From JBOGGN01 sp050744165 (GTDB lineage: Bacteria > Actinomycetota > Acidimicrobiia > Acidimicrobiales > Palsa-688): 27,664 nt of DNA. The notes beneath the pieces were generated by a model, which saw only the letters and a list, made by a program, of their open reading frames with translations, ran no database searches and had not been told where the DNA came from. Location of the stretch: assembly GCA_050744165.1 (NCBI GenBank), contig JBOGGN010000448.1, positions 1-27,664 on the forward strand, written 5' to 3'. Position 1 is the first letter of the stretch. Each line of letters starts with the position of its first letter. The position numbers and the translations under genes were made by a program. Shown piece after piece: positions 14,811 to 22,975 of the stretch.

Positions 14811-15548
14811 CTACGACCCGAACTGCACCCGGGCTGACACCTTGTTCAACACCGCCGCCTTGGTCGCCACCGGTATCGCCGTGCCGGCACTGGAGAAGGA
14901 GACCTGGGCCTCGATGCGAGGAGCGGCGAAGTAGACGACCTCGATCGTCAGGGTCAGGGAGTGCCCCGTGACGCTGTAGGTGATCGTGGAGTCGGCGACT
15001 GCGACGACGTTGGCCGCCACCCCGTTGTTGCCGGGCGTCACCTTCACCTGGTAGGTCCGCACCGTGCTCCCCGCCGGGAGCAGGGCGGTGAACAGGTTCT
15101 TTTCGACCTGCTGCAGGCACCCCGAAGCCTTGGGGCTGGCGAGCGCCTGGGTGTCGGCGGGGACGTCGTTCAGCGTCGTGAAGCTGACGGCGTTGGAGGT
15201 GATGACGTCGGCGCCCATCACGAAGGTGTGCGAATACGCGGTCCCGGCCACGTGGGGCGCGGTCACCGCTGTCCCCACGCACTGCGAGAAGGCCATGGGC
15301 ACCCCAACGCGGTTGTACGGAACCGACGGCGCCTGAGCCGCCCACCCCGTGGGCAGGTCGCTCGGCTGCACGACGATCATGCCGAGTTGCGTCTGCCCCG
15401 GCGGCGGCACCGTCGTCGAAGCGGGCGGGCCCGCGGTTGTCGTGGTGGTCTTCGACCCGCCGCCGCCACTGCAACCGCCGGCGAGAACGATCAGTGTCGC
15501 CATGGCGGCGACGGTTGCGCGTCGGTGGCCGGCGCTGAAGAAAGGCAC
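14811..15548 (-). CDS. Putative exported lipoprotein, function unknown
   Basis: The predicted 245-residue product begins with a short basic segment and a hydrophobic stretch ending in the lipobox LAGGC, with lipidated Cys26. A Gly/Thr/Pro-rich linker follows. The remaining ~180 residues resemble small actinobacterial surface lipoproteins with a PsbP/DUF-like beta fold; they begin at the conserved-looking phrase VVQPSDLPTGW and contain two further Cys. I cannot name the family. The GTG at 15548 was chosen because it gives a complete signal peptide; the frame is open further upstream but is then Arg/Cys-rich and improbable. The gene is transcribed away from aroC, and a long inverted repeat lies between them. 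Confidence 0.75.
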   Translation of the reverse strand: MPFFSAGHRRATVAAMATLIVLAGGCSGGGGSKTTTTTAGPPASTTVPPPGQTQLGMIVVQPSDLPTGWAAQAPSVPYNRVGVPMAFSQCVGTAVTAPHVAGTAYSHTFVMGADVITSNAVSFTTLNDVPADTQALASPKASGCLQQVEKNLFTALLPAGSTVRTYQVKVTPGNNGVAANVVAVADSTITYSVTGHSLTLTIEVVYFAAPRIEAQVSFSSAGTAIPVATKAAVLNKVSARVQFGS

Positions 15549-15636
15549 GGTCGGCGATGGTAAGCGACCGTGGCAACGCGGTCGTGACCAGGCCCGACGG
15601 TGAACGGCGCCGAGTCGCCGAAGCCCGCATGGCGGA

Positions 15637-15683
15637 GGGTGACCCGAATACCTACCGCATACAGGTAGGTATTCGGGCCACCC
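15637..15683. promoter_or_regulatory. Long inverted repeat between divergent genes, operator candidate
   Basis: CCCGAATACCTACC at 15643-15656 and GGTAGGTATTCGGG at 15664-15677 form a perfect 14-bp inverted repeat around GCATACA. With one mismatch the symmetry extends to 20 bp per arm (15637-15656 and 15664-15683). It stands 90-160 bases from both divergent start codons, where a terminator is not needed, so a repressor operator is the simplest reading. A structured RNA element is also possible. Confidence 0.6.
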
Positions 15684-15787
15684 CTGGCGTGCCATTCCTC
15701 GCAGCCTGACGGCGAAACAGCCGGCTGCGGACCTGGTCGCCTCGCCGAGCCGCTCCTTTTCCCCCCGTGGTCGTCCTACCCCCTCAG

Positions 15788-15793
15788 TAGTCT
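15788..15793 (+). promoter_or_regulatory. Candidate -10 element for a leaderless aroC transcript
   Basis: TAGTCT lies 8 bases before the aroC ATG, and no ribosome binding site is visible in the gap. This is the spacing expected for a leaderless mRNA starting at or next to the ATG, a common arrangement in actinobacteria. No clear -35 was seen. Confidence 0.3.
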
Positions 15794-15801
15794 GCACGGC
15801 G

Positions 15802-16965
15802 ATGCTGCGGTTCCTCACAGCGGGCGAATCACACGGTCGTGCCCTGGTCGTGATCGTCGAGGGCCTGCCCGCGGGTCTCGCGCTGACGGTCGAGGAGATT
15901 CAGGGAGAGCTGGCCCGACGTCGCCTCGGCTATGGCCGGGGACCGCGCATGCGTTTTGAGGCCGACGAGCTGACCCTGATCGGCGGCTTCCGCCACGGCC
16001 GCACCCTTGGGTCGCCGGTGGCCATCATGATCGGCAACACCGAGTGGCCCAAGTGGGAGCAGGAGATGGCTCCCGGCCCCGGCCACACCGACAAGCCCCT
16101 GACCGAGCCGCGGCCGGGCCACGCCGACCTGGCGGGCATGCAGAAGTACGGCTTCGACGACGCCCGCAACGTGCTGGAGCGGGCCTCGGCCCGGGAGACG
16201 GCGGCGCGGGTGGCTGCCGGCTGCTGTGCGAAGGCGTTGCTGGCCCAGATCGGGGTGGCCATCGTCAGCCACGTCGTTCAAATCGGTGCCGTCGTAGCCA
16301 AGTCGGCGGCCCGGCCCACCCCGACGGACCTGGAGCGGGTCGACGCCTCCGAGGTGCGCTGCTTCGACCCCGAGGCCGAGGACGCCATGGTCGCCGAGAT
16401 CAAGGCGGCGGCCAAAGATGGCGACTCCCTCGGCGGAATCGTCGAGGTGCTGGGCTACGGGGTCCCCGTCGGGCTCGGGAGCCACGTCCACTGGGACCGC
16501 AAGCTCGACGGACTTCTCGGCCAGGCCATGCTCAGCATTCACGCCGTCAAAGGAATGGAGATCGGAGACGGCTTCGAGGTGGCCGGTCGCCGCGGGTCCG
16601 AGGCCCACGACCCAATCACCTGGGATGCCAGCGCCGGGACTTACCGGCGGGAGACGACCCGGGCCGGCGGTATCGAGGGGGGCATCAGCACCGGCGAGTT
16701 GATCGTGGCCCGGGTGGCCATGAAGCCGCTGGCCACGCTCAACCGGCCCGTCTTGAAGACGGTGGACGTGATCACCAAGGCCGAGACGGTGGCCTTCAAG
16801 GAGCGCACCGACGTCACCGCCGTTCCCGCCATGGGGGTGGTGGCCGAGACCATGATGGCGCTGGTCCTGGCCGCCGAGGCCCTGCAGAAGTTCGGGGGCG
16901 ATTCGCTTCGTGAGTTCGTCGGCAACTTCGAGGCCTTCGCGGCCCGCCAGCGCCGCAATGGGTGA
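15802..16965 (+). CDS. aroC: Chorismate synthase
   Basis: AroC converts 5-enolpyruvylshikimate-3-phosphate to chorismate, the last step of the shikimate pathway, using reduced FMN. The 387 residues include the signature GESHGRAL at 8-15 with catalytic His11, the FMN/substrate segment RRLGYGRGPRM at 40-50, RPGHADL at 104-110, and SARETAARVAAG at 129-140. The length is normal. It opens the aroC-aroK-aroB-aroQ group; its TGA lies just inside aroK, whose ATG begins 5 bases before the stop. Confidence 0.97.
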   Translation: MLRFLTAGESHGRALVVIVEGLPAGLALTVEEIQGELARRRLGYGRGPRMRFEADELTLIGGFRHGRTLGSPVAIMIGNTEWPKWEQEMAPGPGHTDKPLTEPRPGHADLAGMQKYGFDDARNVLERASARETAARVAAGCCAKALLAQIGVAIVSHVVQIGAVVAKSAARPTPTDLERVDASEVRCFDPEAEDAMVAEIKAAAKDGDSLGGIVEVLGYGVPVGLGSHVHWDRKLDGLLGQAMLSIHAVKGMEIGDGFEVAGRRGSEAHDPITWDASAGTYRRETTRAGGIEGGISTGELIVARVAMKPLATLNRPVLKTVDVITKAETVAFKERTDVTAVPAMGVVAETMMALVLAAEALQKFGGDSLREFVGNFEAFAARQRRNG

Positions 16966-17599
16966 CGGCGGGGGACCCCGGCGACTCCTGCTGGTCGGCA
17001 TGATGGGGGCGGGAAAAAGCCTCGCTGGTCAGTTGGTAGCGGCTCGCCTGGGGTGGCCGTGGTCCGACAGCGACCAACAGATCCAGCGACGGACCGGCCA
17101 GACGGTGGCGCAGATCTTCGCCACGCGGGGGGAAGCGGCATTCCGGGCCGAAGAGGCGCGGGTCCTGGCCGAGGCGGTCACCGGCGACGAGCCGGCGGTG
17201 GTGTCGGTCGCCGGCGGCGCGGTGCTGTCCGCCGACAACCGGCGATTGCTGCGCACGGCCGGCGTGGTGGTGTGGTTGCGTGCTGAGCTGGCGACGCTGG
17301 TGGCGCGCACCGCCAATGGCGATCACCGGCCGTTGCTGGAGGGGGACCGCCTGTCGCGCCTGGGCCTGCTGTATGCCGAGCGCCGGCCGCACTACGAGGC
17401 GCTGGCCGACGCCGTCATCGACGTCGACGACTTGGCGCCGGGGGAGGTTGCCGACCGGGTGGTGGCCGCCTGGCACGCCTGTACCCGCCGGCCCGAAGGT
17501 TCGCCGGCCCCCCGGTTTGGCCGCCCGGAGGCGCCCCTGCCGGCCAGTTCGGCGGGGCCGCCGGTCGCAGGGCCTCGGCTGGGGACGCACCATGCATGA
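16958..17599 (+). CDS. aroK: Shikimate kinase with a disordered C-terminal tail
   Basis: AroK phosphorylates shikimate with ATP. Walker A GMMGAGKS is at 14-21. The shikimate-binding DSD motif gives D37 and D39, followed by R63 in FRAEE, the glycine-rich AGGAVL at 85-90, the lid Arg in RPLLEGD at 124-130, and RRPHYEALAD at 142-151. The ATG at 16958 overlaps the aroC stop and places Walker A at the usual distance from the N-terminus. The 213 residues exceed the usual ~170 because of a Pro/Ala/Gly-rich tail after about residue 175 that looks unstructured. The stop overlaps the start of aroB. Confidence 0.96.
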   Translation: MGDGGGPRRLLLVGMMGAGKSLAGQLVAARLGWPWSDSDQQIQRRTGQTVAQIFATRGEAAFRAEEARVLAEAVTGDEPAVVSVAGGAVLSADNRRLLRTAGVVVWLRAELATLVARTANGDHRPLLEGDRLSRLGLLYAERRPHYEALADAVIDVDDLAPGEVADRVVAAWHACTRRPEGSPAPRFGRPEAPLPASSAGPPVAGPRLGTHHA

Positions 17600-18602
17600 G
17601 ATCCGGGTCGAGCTCGGCGAGCGCAGCTACCCGATCCTCGTCGGTGCTGGCGCCCGCCACCGGCTGCTCGAAGTGCTGCCTGTGGGGGCCCGCAAGGCCG
17701 CCATCGTCACCCAGGAATCGATCCCGGTGGCCGTGGACGCCGGCATCGAGCAGGCCATTTTCCCCTTGGATGAAGGGGAGGAGGCCAAGAACCTGGAATC
17801 GGTCGAGCAGCTGTGCCGGGCCTGGGCCCGTTGGGGCCTGACTCGGGCCGACGTGGTGGTCGCGGTGGGCGGGGGGGTGGTCACCGACACCGCCAGCTTC
17901 GCGGCCGCGGTCTATCACAGAGGGGCGGCCGTGATTCATGTGCCGACCACGCTTCTCGGCCAGGTGGACGCGGCGATCGGGGGCAAGACAGGCGTCAACC
18001 TGCCGGAAGGCAAAAACCTTGTGGGGGCCTTCTGGCAGCCGGTCGCGGTGCTGTGCGACACCGAGACCCTCTCGACGCTGCCGCCCCGGGAATACCGCAG
18101 TGGCCTCGGCGAGATGGCCAAGTACGCCTTCCTCGGCGTCGACAACCTTCCCGACCTGGCGCTCGACGACGCGGTGGCGGCGTGCGCCGCCTGCAAGGCG
18201 GCATTCGTAGGCGCCGACGAGCGCGAGGGCCCGTCCGGTCGGCGGGCGCTGCTCAACTACGGCCACACCTTGGGCCACGCGCTGGAGACGGTGGGTCGCT
18301 ACGACCTTCGCCATGGGGAGGCGGTCGCCATCGGTCTGGCCTTCGCGGCCCAACTTGGCTTCCGGTTGGGGCGGATCGACACCGCTCGGGTTGAGACCCA
18401 CTACTCGGTGCTGGCGGGCTACGACCTGCCATGGTCGCTGCCGCCGGGCACGGATCACGACGAGTTGGTGACCGTGATGCGCCGGGACAAGAAGGCCACC
18501 TCCGGGCTCACCTTTGTCCTCGACGGCCCGAGCGGCTTGGAGGTCGTGGCGGGAATCGGGGAGTCCCTTGTCCGCGACGCCCTGCAGGAGATGCGCCCGT
18601 GA
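17592..18602 (+). CDS. aroB: 3-dehydroquinate synthase
   Basis: AroB converts DAHP to 3-dehydroquinate, the second step of the shikimate pathway, using NAD+ and a divalent metal. The 336 residues show the NAD-binding GGGVVTD at 93-99, HVPTTLLGQVDAAIGGKTGVN at about 116-136, metal-ligand Glu174 in GLGEMAKYAF, NYGHTLGHALE at 222-232 with candidate His ligands, and LRHGEAVAIG at 239-248 with His241. The ATG at 17592 precedes the aroK stop by a few bases, so the genes overlap. The length is slightly short but within the family range. Confidence 0.97.
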   Translation: MHEIRVELGERSYPILVGAGARHRLLEVLPVGARKAAIVTQESIPVAVDAGIEQAIFPLDEGEEAKNLESVEQLCRAWARWGLTRADVVVAVGGGVVTDTASFAAAVYHRGAAVIHVPTTLLGQVDAAIGGKTGVNLPEGKNLVGAFWQPVAVLCDTETLSTLPPREYRSGLGEMAKYAFLGVDNLPDLALDDAVAACAACKAAFVGADEREGPSGRRALLNYGHTLGHALETVGRYDLRHGEAVAIGLAFAAQLGFRLGRIDTARVETHYSVLAGYDLPWSLPPGTDHDELVTVMRRDKKATSGLTFVLDGPSGLEVVAGIGESLVRDALQEMRP

Positions 18603-19039
18603 CCTCGCTGGTGCTGATCCTGTCGGGGCCCAATCTCGACCTTTTGGGCCAGCGGGAGCCGGAGATCTACGGCACCGCCACCCTGGACGACCATATGACC
18701 GGGGCCTCAGAGGTCGCCGCCCGTCTCGGACTCTCGGTCGAGCACCTCCAGTCCAACCACGAGGGCGACCTGGTCGACGCCATCCATCGGGCCCGGGGAC
18801 GGGCTGCGGCCATCGTCATCAACGCCGCCGCCTTCACCCACTACGCGTGGTCCCTGCACGACGCCCTGGCCACCTTCGAGGGGCCGGTGGTCGAGGTCCA
18901 CCTGTCCAACCCCAACGCCCGGGAAGGCTGGCGCCACCAGTCGGTCGTGGCACCCGCGGCCACCGGGACCATCGCCGGCTTCGGAGGTTTCGGGTACCGG
19001 CTGGCCTTGGAGGCGGTGGCGGAGTTGCTGGCATCGTGA
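18599..19039 (+). CDS. aroQ: Type II 3-dehydroquinate dehydratase
   Basis: AroQ dehydrates 3-dehydroquinate to 3-dehydroshikimate; the type II enzyme is a dodecamer. The 146 residues are the usual length. Catalytic Tyr24 is in REPEIYG, Asn75 in INAAAFTHYAW, and His101 in EVHLSN; Arg108 and Arg112 lie in the active-site region. The N-terminal motif reads GPNLDLLG, where most relatives have GPNLNLLG. The start is a GTG whose last two bases form the aroB stop (GTGA), and the gene ends with the same overlap into the peptidase gene. Confidence 0.97.
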   Translation: MTSLVLILSGPNLDLLGQREPEIYGTATLDDHMTGASEVAARLGLSVEHLQSNHEGDLVDAIHRARGRAAAIVINAAAFTHYAWSLHDALATFEGPVVEVHLSNPNAREGWRHQSVVAPAATGTIAGFGGFGYRLALEAVAELLAS

Positions 19040-20220
19040 GCGACCCCGCCCACACGCCGGCCCCGAGCCCGGCCACGGTCCACGCGCTGGGCTCGAGCCC
19101 GGATGCGGCCCACCGCTCGGCGCTGCCCCCTATGGACGTTTCCGGGCGGCTGCCACGCCTGCGAGGCGCCCTCGGCGGGGCGGAGTGCGACGCCGTGCTG
19201 GTGACCAGCCTGACCAACATCCGCTATCTGACCGGATTCACCGGGTCGGCGGGGATGCTGTTCGTGCTGCCCGATGAGGTGGTGCTCGTGACCGACGGGC
19301 GTTACGAGACGCAGTCGGCGGAGCAGTTGGCGGCCGCCGGCGTGGCGGTGCGGGTTGAGATCGGCCAGGCCGCCCGCCAGACCGAGGTGGCCAAGGAGCT
19401 GGTGTCCTCCGCGGGCGCCGCCTTCCGGCTGGGTCTGGAAGCGACCCATGTCAGCTGGGCTCGCCAGCGGGCCATGGCCGACTTGTTCCCCGACGTCGAC
19501 CTCGTGGCGACGGTCGGGCTAGTCGAGGAGCTACGCCGGATCAAGGACGCGGGCGAGATTGCCCGCGTCGCCGAAGCCGCCCGCATCGCCGACGCCGCTT
19601 TGGCGTCGGTGCGGCCCCTGCTCGCGGACGCGCCGACCGAGGTCGCCTTCGGCCAGGCCCTCGACGCCGAGATGCGGCGGTTGGGGGCCACCAGCCCCTC
19701 GTTCGAGACGATCGTGGCGTCGGGACCCAACGCCGCCAAACCCCACCACCGGCCGAGCCAGCGTACCGTCGGGCGTCACGAGCTGATCGTGCTCGACTTC
19801 GGAGCCCTCGTAGACGGGTACTGCTCCGATATGACCCGCACCCTCTGCGCGGGCGAGCCTGCCGGTGAGCTGCTCAGGGTGGTCGAGGTGGTACTCGCCA
19901 GCCAGGCGGCGGGAGTCGCCGCCGTGCGGGCAGGTGTGGCCTGCGTCGACGTCGACCGAGCCTGCCGGGAGGTGATCGCCGACGCCGGCTGGGGAGAGCG
20001 TTTCGTGCACGGCACCGGCCACGGGGTGGGCCTCGACATACACGAGGCCCCGGCGGTCGCCGCCACCTCGTCAGATACACTGGCAGCCGGCCATGTGGTT
20101 ACCGTCGAGCCGGGGGTGTACCTGGCTGGAGTCGGTGGCGCTCGGATCGAGGACACCGTCGTCGTGACCCACGATGGCTGCTGGCCGGTCACCACTACCT
20201 CGAAGGACCTCTACCTCTAA
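19036..20220 (+). CDS. Xaa-Pro aminopeptidase (M24B family)
   Basis: This metallopeptidase removes N-terminal residues linked to proline. The creatinase-like N-terminal domain covers about residues 35-165, with the family phrase NIRYLTGFTGSAG at 61-73. The pita-bread catalytic domain has the metal ligands Asp254 and Asp265 in VLDFGALVDGYCSDMTRT, His329 in GTGHGVG, Glu358 in VTVEPGVYL, and Glu372 in GARIEDTVVV. The GTG at 19036 overlaps the aroQ stop. The first 32 residues are Pro/Ala/Ser-rich, and an in-frame ATG at 19132 is an alternative start. The gene is commonly called pepP or pepQ in this aro-efp setting. Confidence 0.94.
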   Translation: MSDPAHTPAPSPATVHALGSSPDAAHRSALPPMDVSGRLPRLRGALGGAECDAVLVTSLTNIRYLTGFTGSAGMLFVLPDEVVLVTDGRYETQSAEQLAAAGVAVRVEIGQAARQTEVAKELVSSAGAAFRLGLEATHVSWARQRAMADLFPDVDLVATVGLVEELRRIKDAGEIARVAEAARIADAALASVRPLLADAPTEVAFGQALDAEMRRLGATSPSFETIVASGPNAAKPHHRPSQRTVGRHELIVLDFGALVDGYCSDMTRTLCAGEPAGELLRVVEVVLASQAAGVAAVRAGVACVDVDRACREVIADAGWGERFVHGTGHGVGLDIHEAPAVAATSSDTLAAGHVVTVEPGVYLAGVGGARIEDTVVVTHDGCWPVTTTSKDLYL

Positions 20221-20257
20221 GGAACCGTGTGTCATTGAAATCTGAGGCCCGACGCTG

Positions 20258-20824
20258 ATGGTCGCCGTTTCCAGTAACGATCTCAAAAACGGCATGAGCC
20301 TGGACCTGCCCGAGGGATTGTTTTCCGTCGTTCATTTCGAACACGTGAAGCCGGGAAAAGGTGGCAGCTTCGTGCGCACCAAGCTCAAGAACGCCCGCAG
20401 CGGCGCGGTCATCGAGCGCACCTACCGTGGCGACGAACGCCTCGAGCAGGCGGTCATCGACAAGCGGGAAATGCAGTACTTGTACCTCGACGGCGACATG
20501 TACGTCTTCATGGACAACACCGACTACGAGCAGATGTCGACACCGAAATCCAGCCTTGGCGACGCCGCCTCCTACATCAAGGAGGGCGACAGCGTGATCC
20601 TGCAGATGTACGGCACCGAGATCGTCGGGGTCGAACTGCCGGCGGCGGTTGAGCTGGAGGTCACCGTCACCGAGCCGGGTATCCAGGGAGACCGGGTGTC
20701 CGGTGCCCGCAAGCCGGCCACGTTGGAGACCGGTCTCACCCTTCAGGTACCGCTGTTCGTCAACATCGGCGACCGGGTCAAGGTGGACACCCGCAGCGGC
20801 GAGTATCTCACCCGGGCCGGCTGA
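20258..20824 (+). CDS. efp: Translation elongation factor P
   Basis: EF-P binds ribosomes stalled at polyproline and promotes peptide bond formation. The 188 residues have the three-domain length of the family. The tip loop reads KPGKGG at 31-36, with Lys34 at the position modified in E. coli. An actinobacterial-type loop of this kind can work without the EpmAB lysylation system, which is not present in this window. It follows the Xaa-Pro aminopeptidase gene by 37 bases. Pro-rich linkers are frequent in the proteins encoded nearby, so polyproline rescue is probably important here (inference). Confidence 0.97.
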   Translation: MVAVSSNDLKNGMSLDLPEGLFSVVHFEHVKPGKGGSFVRTKLKNARSGAVIERTYRGDERLEQAVIDKREMQYLYLDGDMYVFMDNTDYEQMSTPKSSLGDAASYIKEGDSVILQMYGTEIVGVELPAAVELEVTVTEPGIQGDRVSGARKPATLETGLTLQVPLFVNIGDRVKVDTRSGEYLTRAG

Positions 20825-20847
20825 TACCGGCCCGACGGGTGGCTGCC

Positions 20848-21285
20848 ATGGCCGATACGGGCCCCAACAGCCCCTCGGTGTCCTACGGATCCCGCCGCGA
20901 AGCGCGCGAGCGGGCCCTCGGTCTGCTGTATGAGGCGGACGCCAAGGGCATTACCCCGGCGGAGTTGCTCGCCGAGATTCCCCTTGAGCCGCCACCGTTT
21001 GTCACTTCGCTGGTCGGCGGCGTGGGCGCCAACCTGGATCGCATCGACGAGCTGATGACCCGCTTCGCCATCGACTGGACCGTGGACCGCATGCCAGTCA
21101 TCGACCGCATGGTGGTGCGGATGGCGACCTTCGAGTTGCTGTGCCGCCCTGACGTGCCCACGGGCGTGGTGATCTCTGAGGCGGTCGAGCTGGCCAAGCG
21201 GTACTCCACCGACGAATCGGGTCGGTTCGTCAACGGGATTCTGGCCTCGATCTCCGCCGAGACCCGGCCCACCGCTGCGGAGTAG
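20848..21285 (+). CDS. nusB: Transcription antitermination factor NusB
   Basis: NusB, with S10 (NusE), binds boxA RNA for rRNA antitermination. The 145 residues begin the conserved fold at SRREARERALGLLYEAD and finish with the typical VISEAVELAKRYSTDESGRFVNGIL region. An in-frame GTG at 20839 is an alternative start. The ATG at 20848 was preferred because a GGGTGG-like sequence lies at a suitable distance; neither is decisive. It ends the aro-pepP-efp-nusB group, the standard actinobacterial order. Confidence 0.95.
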   Translation: MADTGPNSPSVSYGSRREARERALGLLYEADAKGITPAELLAEIPLEPPPFVTSLVGGVGANLDRIDELMTRFAIDWTVDRMPVIDRMVVRMATFELLCRPDVPTGVVISEAVELAKRYSTDESGRFVNGILASISAETRPTAAE

Positions 21286-21323
21286 CCGCACAAGGCGGCG
21301 CTAAGGCGCCGGTCGGAGGAAAG

Positions 21324-21342
21324 CGGCGGCGCTCAGCCGCCG
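21324..21342. terminator. Hairpin between nusB and convergent phosphoesterase gene
   Basis: A 7-bp all-GC stem, CGGCGGC with GCCGCCG, closes a 5-base loop that includes the stop codon of the minus-strand gene. A second small stem, GGCGC with GCGCC, lies at 21297-21310. Together they can end both convergent transcripts. Confidence 0.5.
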
Positions 21343-22898
21343 GTTGTGGGAGGGGCGGCGGTGCCGGTCGGCGTCCCCGTCAGGGTGGTGTGCGGGCGGA
21401 CGGGTAGGAGCACCGGTGCTCTCGGAGCCTTGGTGAAGTCGAAGTCGCTCACCAGGTTGCCGAGGACGGGGAGGTTCTCTCGCACGTCGGGCCGCGGGTC
21501 GGGCCGGCCGTCGGTGGTCGGATCGAGGCGCTGGCCGCGCAGGAAGTCGTCCTCGATGAACTTGTCGTAGGCATCGAAGCTCAGCACTTGATTGTCGATG
21601 AACCCGCGGCGCGCGTAGGGACTGATGACAAGACCGGGGACCCGCAGTCCGTAGCCGTTTTCGTCGGCCTGCGGAGGCACGACGTTGTCGTAGAAGCCGC
21701 CCCAGTCATCCCATGTCAAGAAGATGGCCGTCGAGTCCCAATCCTTACTGCGCATCACGGCGTTGATGAGGCTGGTGACATAGCTCTCGCCGGCACTCAC
21801 CGGCGCCGGCGGGTGCTCGCTCACCGCCTCCGAGGGGACCACCCAGGACACCGCGGGCAGGTTTCCCGCCGCGGCCGCGGCGTAGAACTTGTCGACCGAT
21901 TGGATGTTGCCGAGCTGCCCGTCGGCTCGCACCGTGTCGAAGTAAGGCAGCGGGTTCCAGATTCCGGGCGTGGACGCGTTCTGCGTGACCGGGGCGCAGG
22001 AAACAGCGTCGTCGTTCTCACAGTCCGGTTCCGCCCCGGTGACCACGTAGTACCCCCAGCTCACCCCGGCGCGATGAAGGAGGTAGGTGAGATCGGTCCA
22101 GGCATAGATCGGCTGCTGTCGCGTGCCCGCCTCTGCCAGCGGGAGGTTGACTGGCATCCCGGGCGCTTGCACGGCGTTGGTGCAACTCGAGGGGTCGGCG
22201 CGGGTTGTGCAATTCGCCGACCACTCCGACACGGTGAACAGGTGGGCGGGCAGGCTCCAGGAGGCGTTGGGTTCGAACATATGGTCCTGGAGAACGAAGT
22301 CGCTGGCGTAGGTCCAGTAGTTCGGGATGTCCGTGCCGGTGTGGTATCCCATCACGTCGTTGCTGGAGCCGAAGGCGCAGGCCGGGTTGTTCGGATCGCT
22401 GCAGCCCTTCTGCGCACCCCCGGCGCGGATGACGAAACCATCCATGCGCCCCTGGTCGATGTCCGCGATGGCCGCACCCTGCCCGTGGGGCCCGCCGCCG
22501 TTGACGTCGGCATGGTCGGGGTAGGGCTTGGTGCAGCCCCCATCACCGGTCGGCGAGCACACCGTCGGCACTCCGCCACTCATCGGGATCCCATCGGCGC
22601 CCGGGTAGGTGCCGAAGTAGTCGTCGAAGGATCGGTTCTCCTGCATGATCACCACGATGTGCTTGATCTTGGCGATCCCCGCCGCCGCGGCTGCCGGGGA
22701 TGGGCCCGAAGGCAGCGCCCCAGCTCCGCCGGGCGCGCCGGGTCCGCCGGCCCCGCCGGTTGCAAGGGCCGTCGTCGTCGGACCGGCGGCCCGAGGTGAT
22801 GACGAGGTACAGGCGACGGCACCCGCGGCCACGACAGCTATCGCCGTCACGAGACGGGTCCACGTCGGCTTCCGGCGCGGCGCTGCGGCTTGGCGCAT
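21333..22898 (-). CDS. Secreted phosphoesterase (phospholipase C / acid phosphatase family)
   Basis: The 521-residue protein belongs to the alkaline-phosphatase-like phosphoesterase family (PF04185 type), whose members cleave phospholipids or phosphomonoesters outside the cell. A basic N-terminus, a hydrophobic stretch and the lipobox-like AVAC with Cys30 indicate an exported lipoprotein. A Gly/Pro/Ala-rich linker follows. The catalytic domain begins at IKHIVVIMQENRSFDDYFG (78-96), the family signature carrying the metal and nucleophile region. Later motifs are WDDWGGFYDNVVPP and VPGLVISPYARRG. About ten Cys suggest disulfides. The tail is Thr/Pro-rich. On the minus strand CATAAT at 22906-22911 lies 7 bases before the ATG, suggesting a leaderless transcript. 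Confidence 0.92.
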   Translation of the reverse strand: MRQAAAPRRKPTWTRLVTAIAVVAAGAVACTSSSPRAAGPTTTALATGGAGGPGAPGGAGALPSGPSPAAAAAGIAKIKHIVVIMQENRSFDDYFGTYPGADGIPMSGGVPTVCSPTGDGGCTKPYPDHADVNGGGPHGQGAAIADIDQGRMDGFVIRAGGAQKGCSDPNNPACAFGSSNDVMGYHTGTDIPNYWTYASDFVLQDHMFEPNASWSLPAHLFTVSEWSANCTTRADPSSCTNAVQAPGMPVNLPLAEAGTRQQPIYAWTDLTYLLHRAGVSWGYYVVTGAEPDCENDDAVSCAPVTQNASTPGIWNPLPYFDTVRADGQLGNIQSVDKFYAAAAAGNLPAVSWVVPSEAVSEHPPAPVSAGESYVTSLINAVMRSKDWDSTAIFLTWDDWGGFYDNVVPPQADENGYGLRVPGLVISPYARRGFIDNQVLSFDAYDKFIEDDFLRGQRLDPTTDGRPDPRPDVRENLPVLGNLVSDFDFTKAPRAPVLLPVRPHTTLTGTPTGTAAPPTTGG

Positions 22899-22905
22899 GA
22901 GCCGG

Positions 22906-22911
22906 ATTATG
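22906..22911 (-). promoter_or_regulatory. Candidate -10 element for the phosphoesterase gene
   Basis: Read on the minus strand, CATAAT lies 7 bases before the ATG at 22898 in a local AT-rich patch, with no ribosome binding site between. This fits a leaderless message. No convincing -35 was found. Confidence 0.35.
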
Positions 22912-22975
22912 TATCGCGATCAGGCCGCAAGCGGAATTGGCGCCGGCGGCTTCGGCGACGCCAGGGACCGACAAG

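Noticed and set aside
15549..15818. N-terminal extension of the lipoprotein to 15818
   Set aside because: It would overlap aroC and the inverted repeat, and would bury the signal peptide more than 90 residues inside the protein.
21588..22799. Plus-strand open frame of 403 codons opposite the phosphoesterase
   Set aside because: Shadow frame with no start signal or domain; the minus-strand gene has a signal peptide and clear family motifs.
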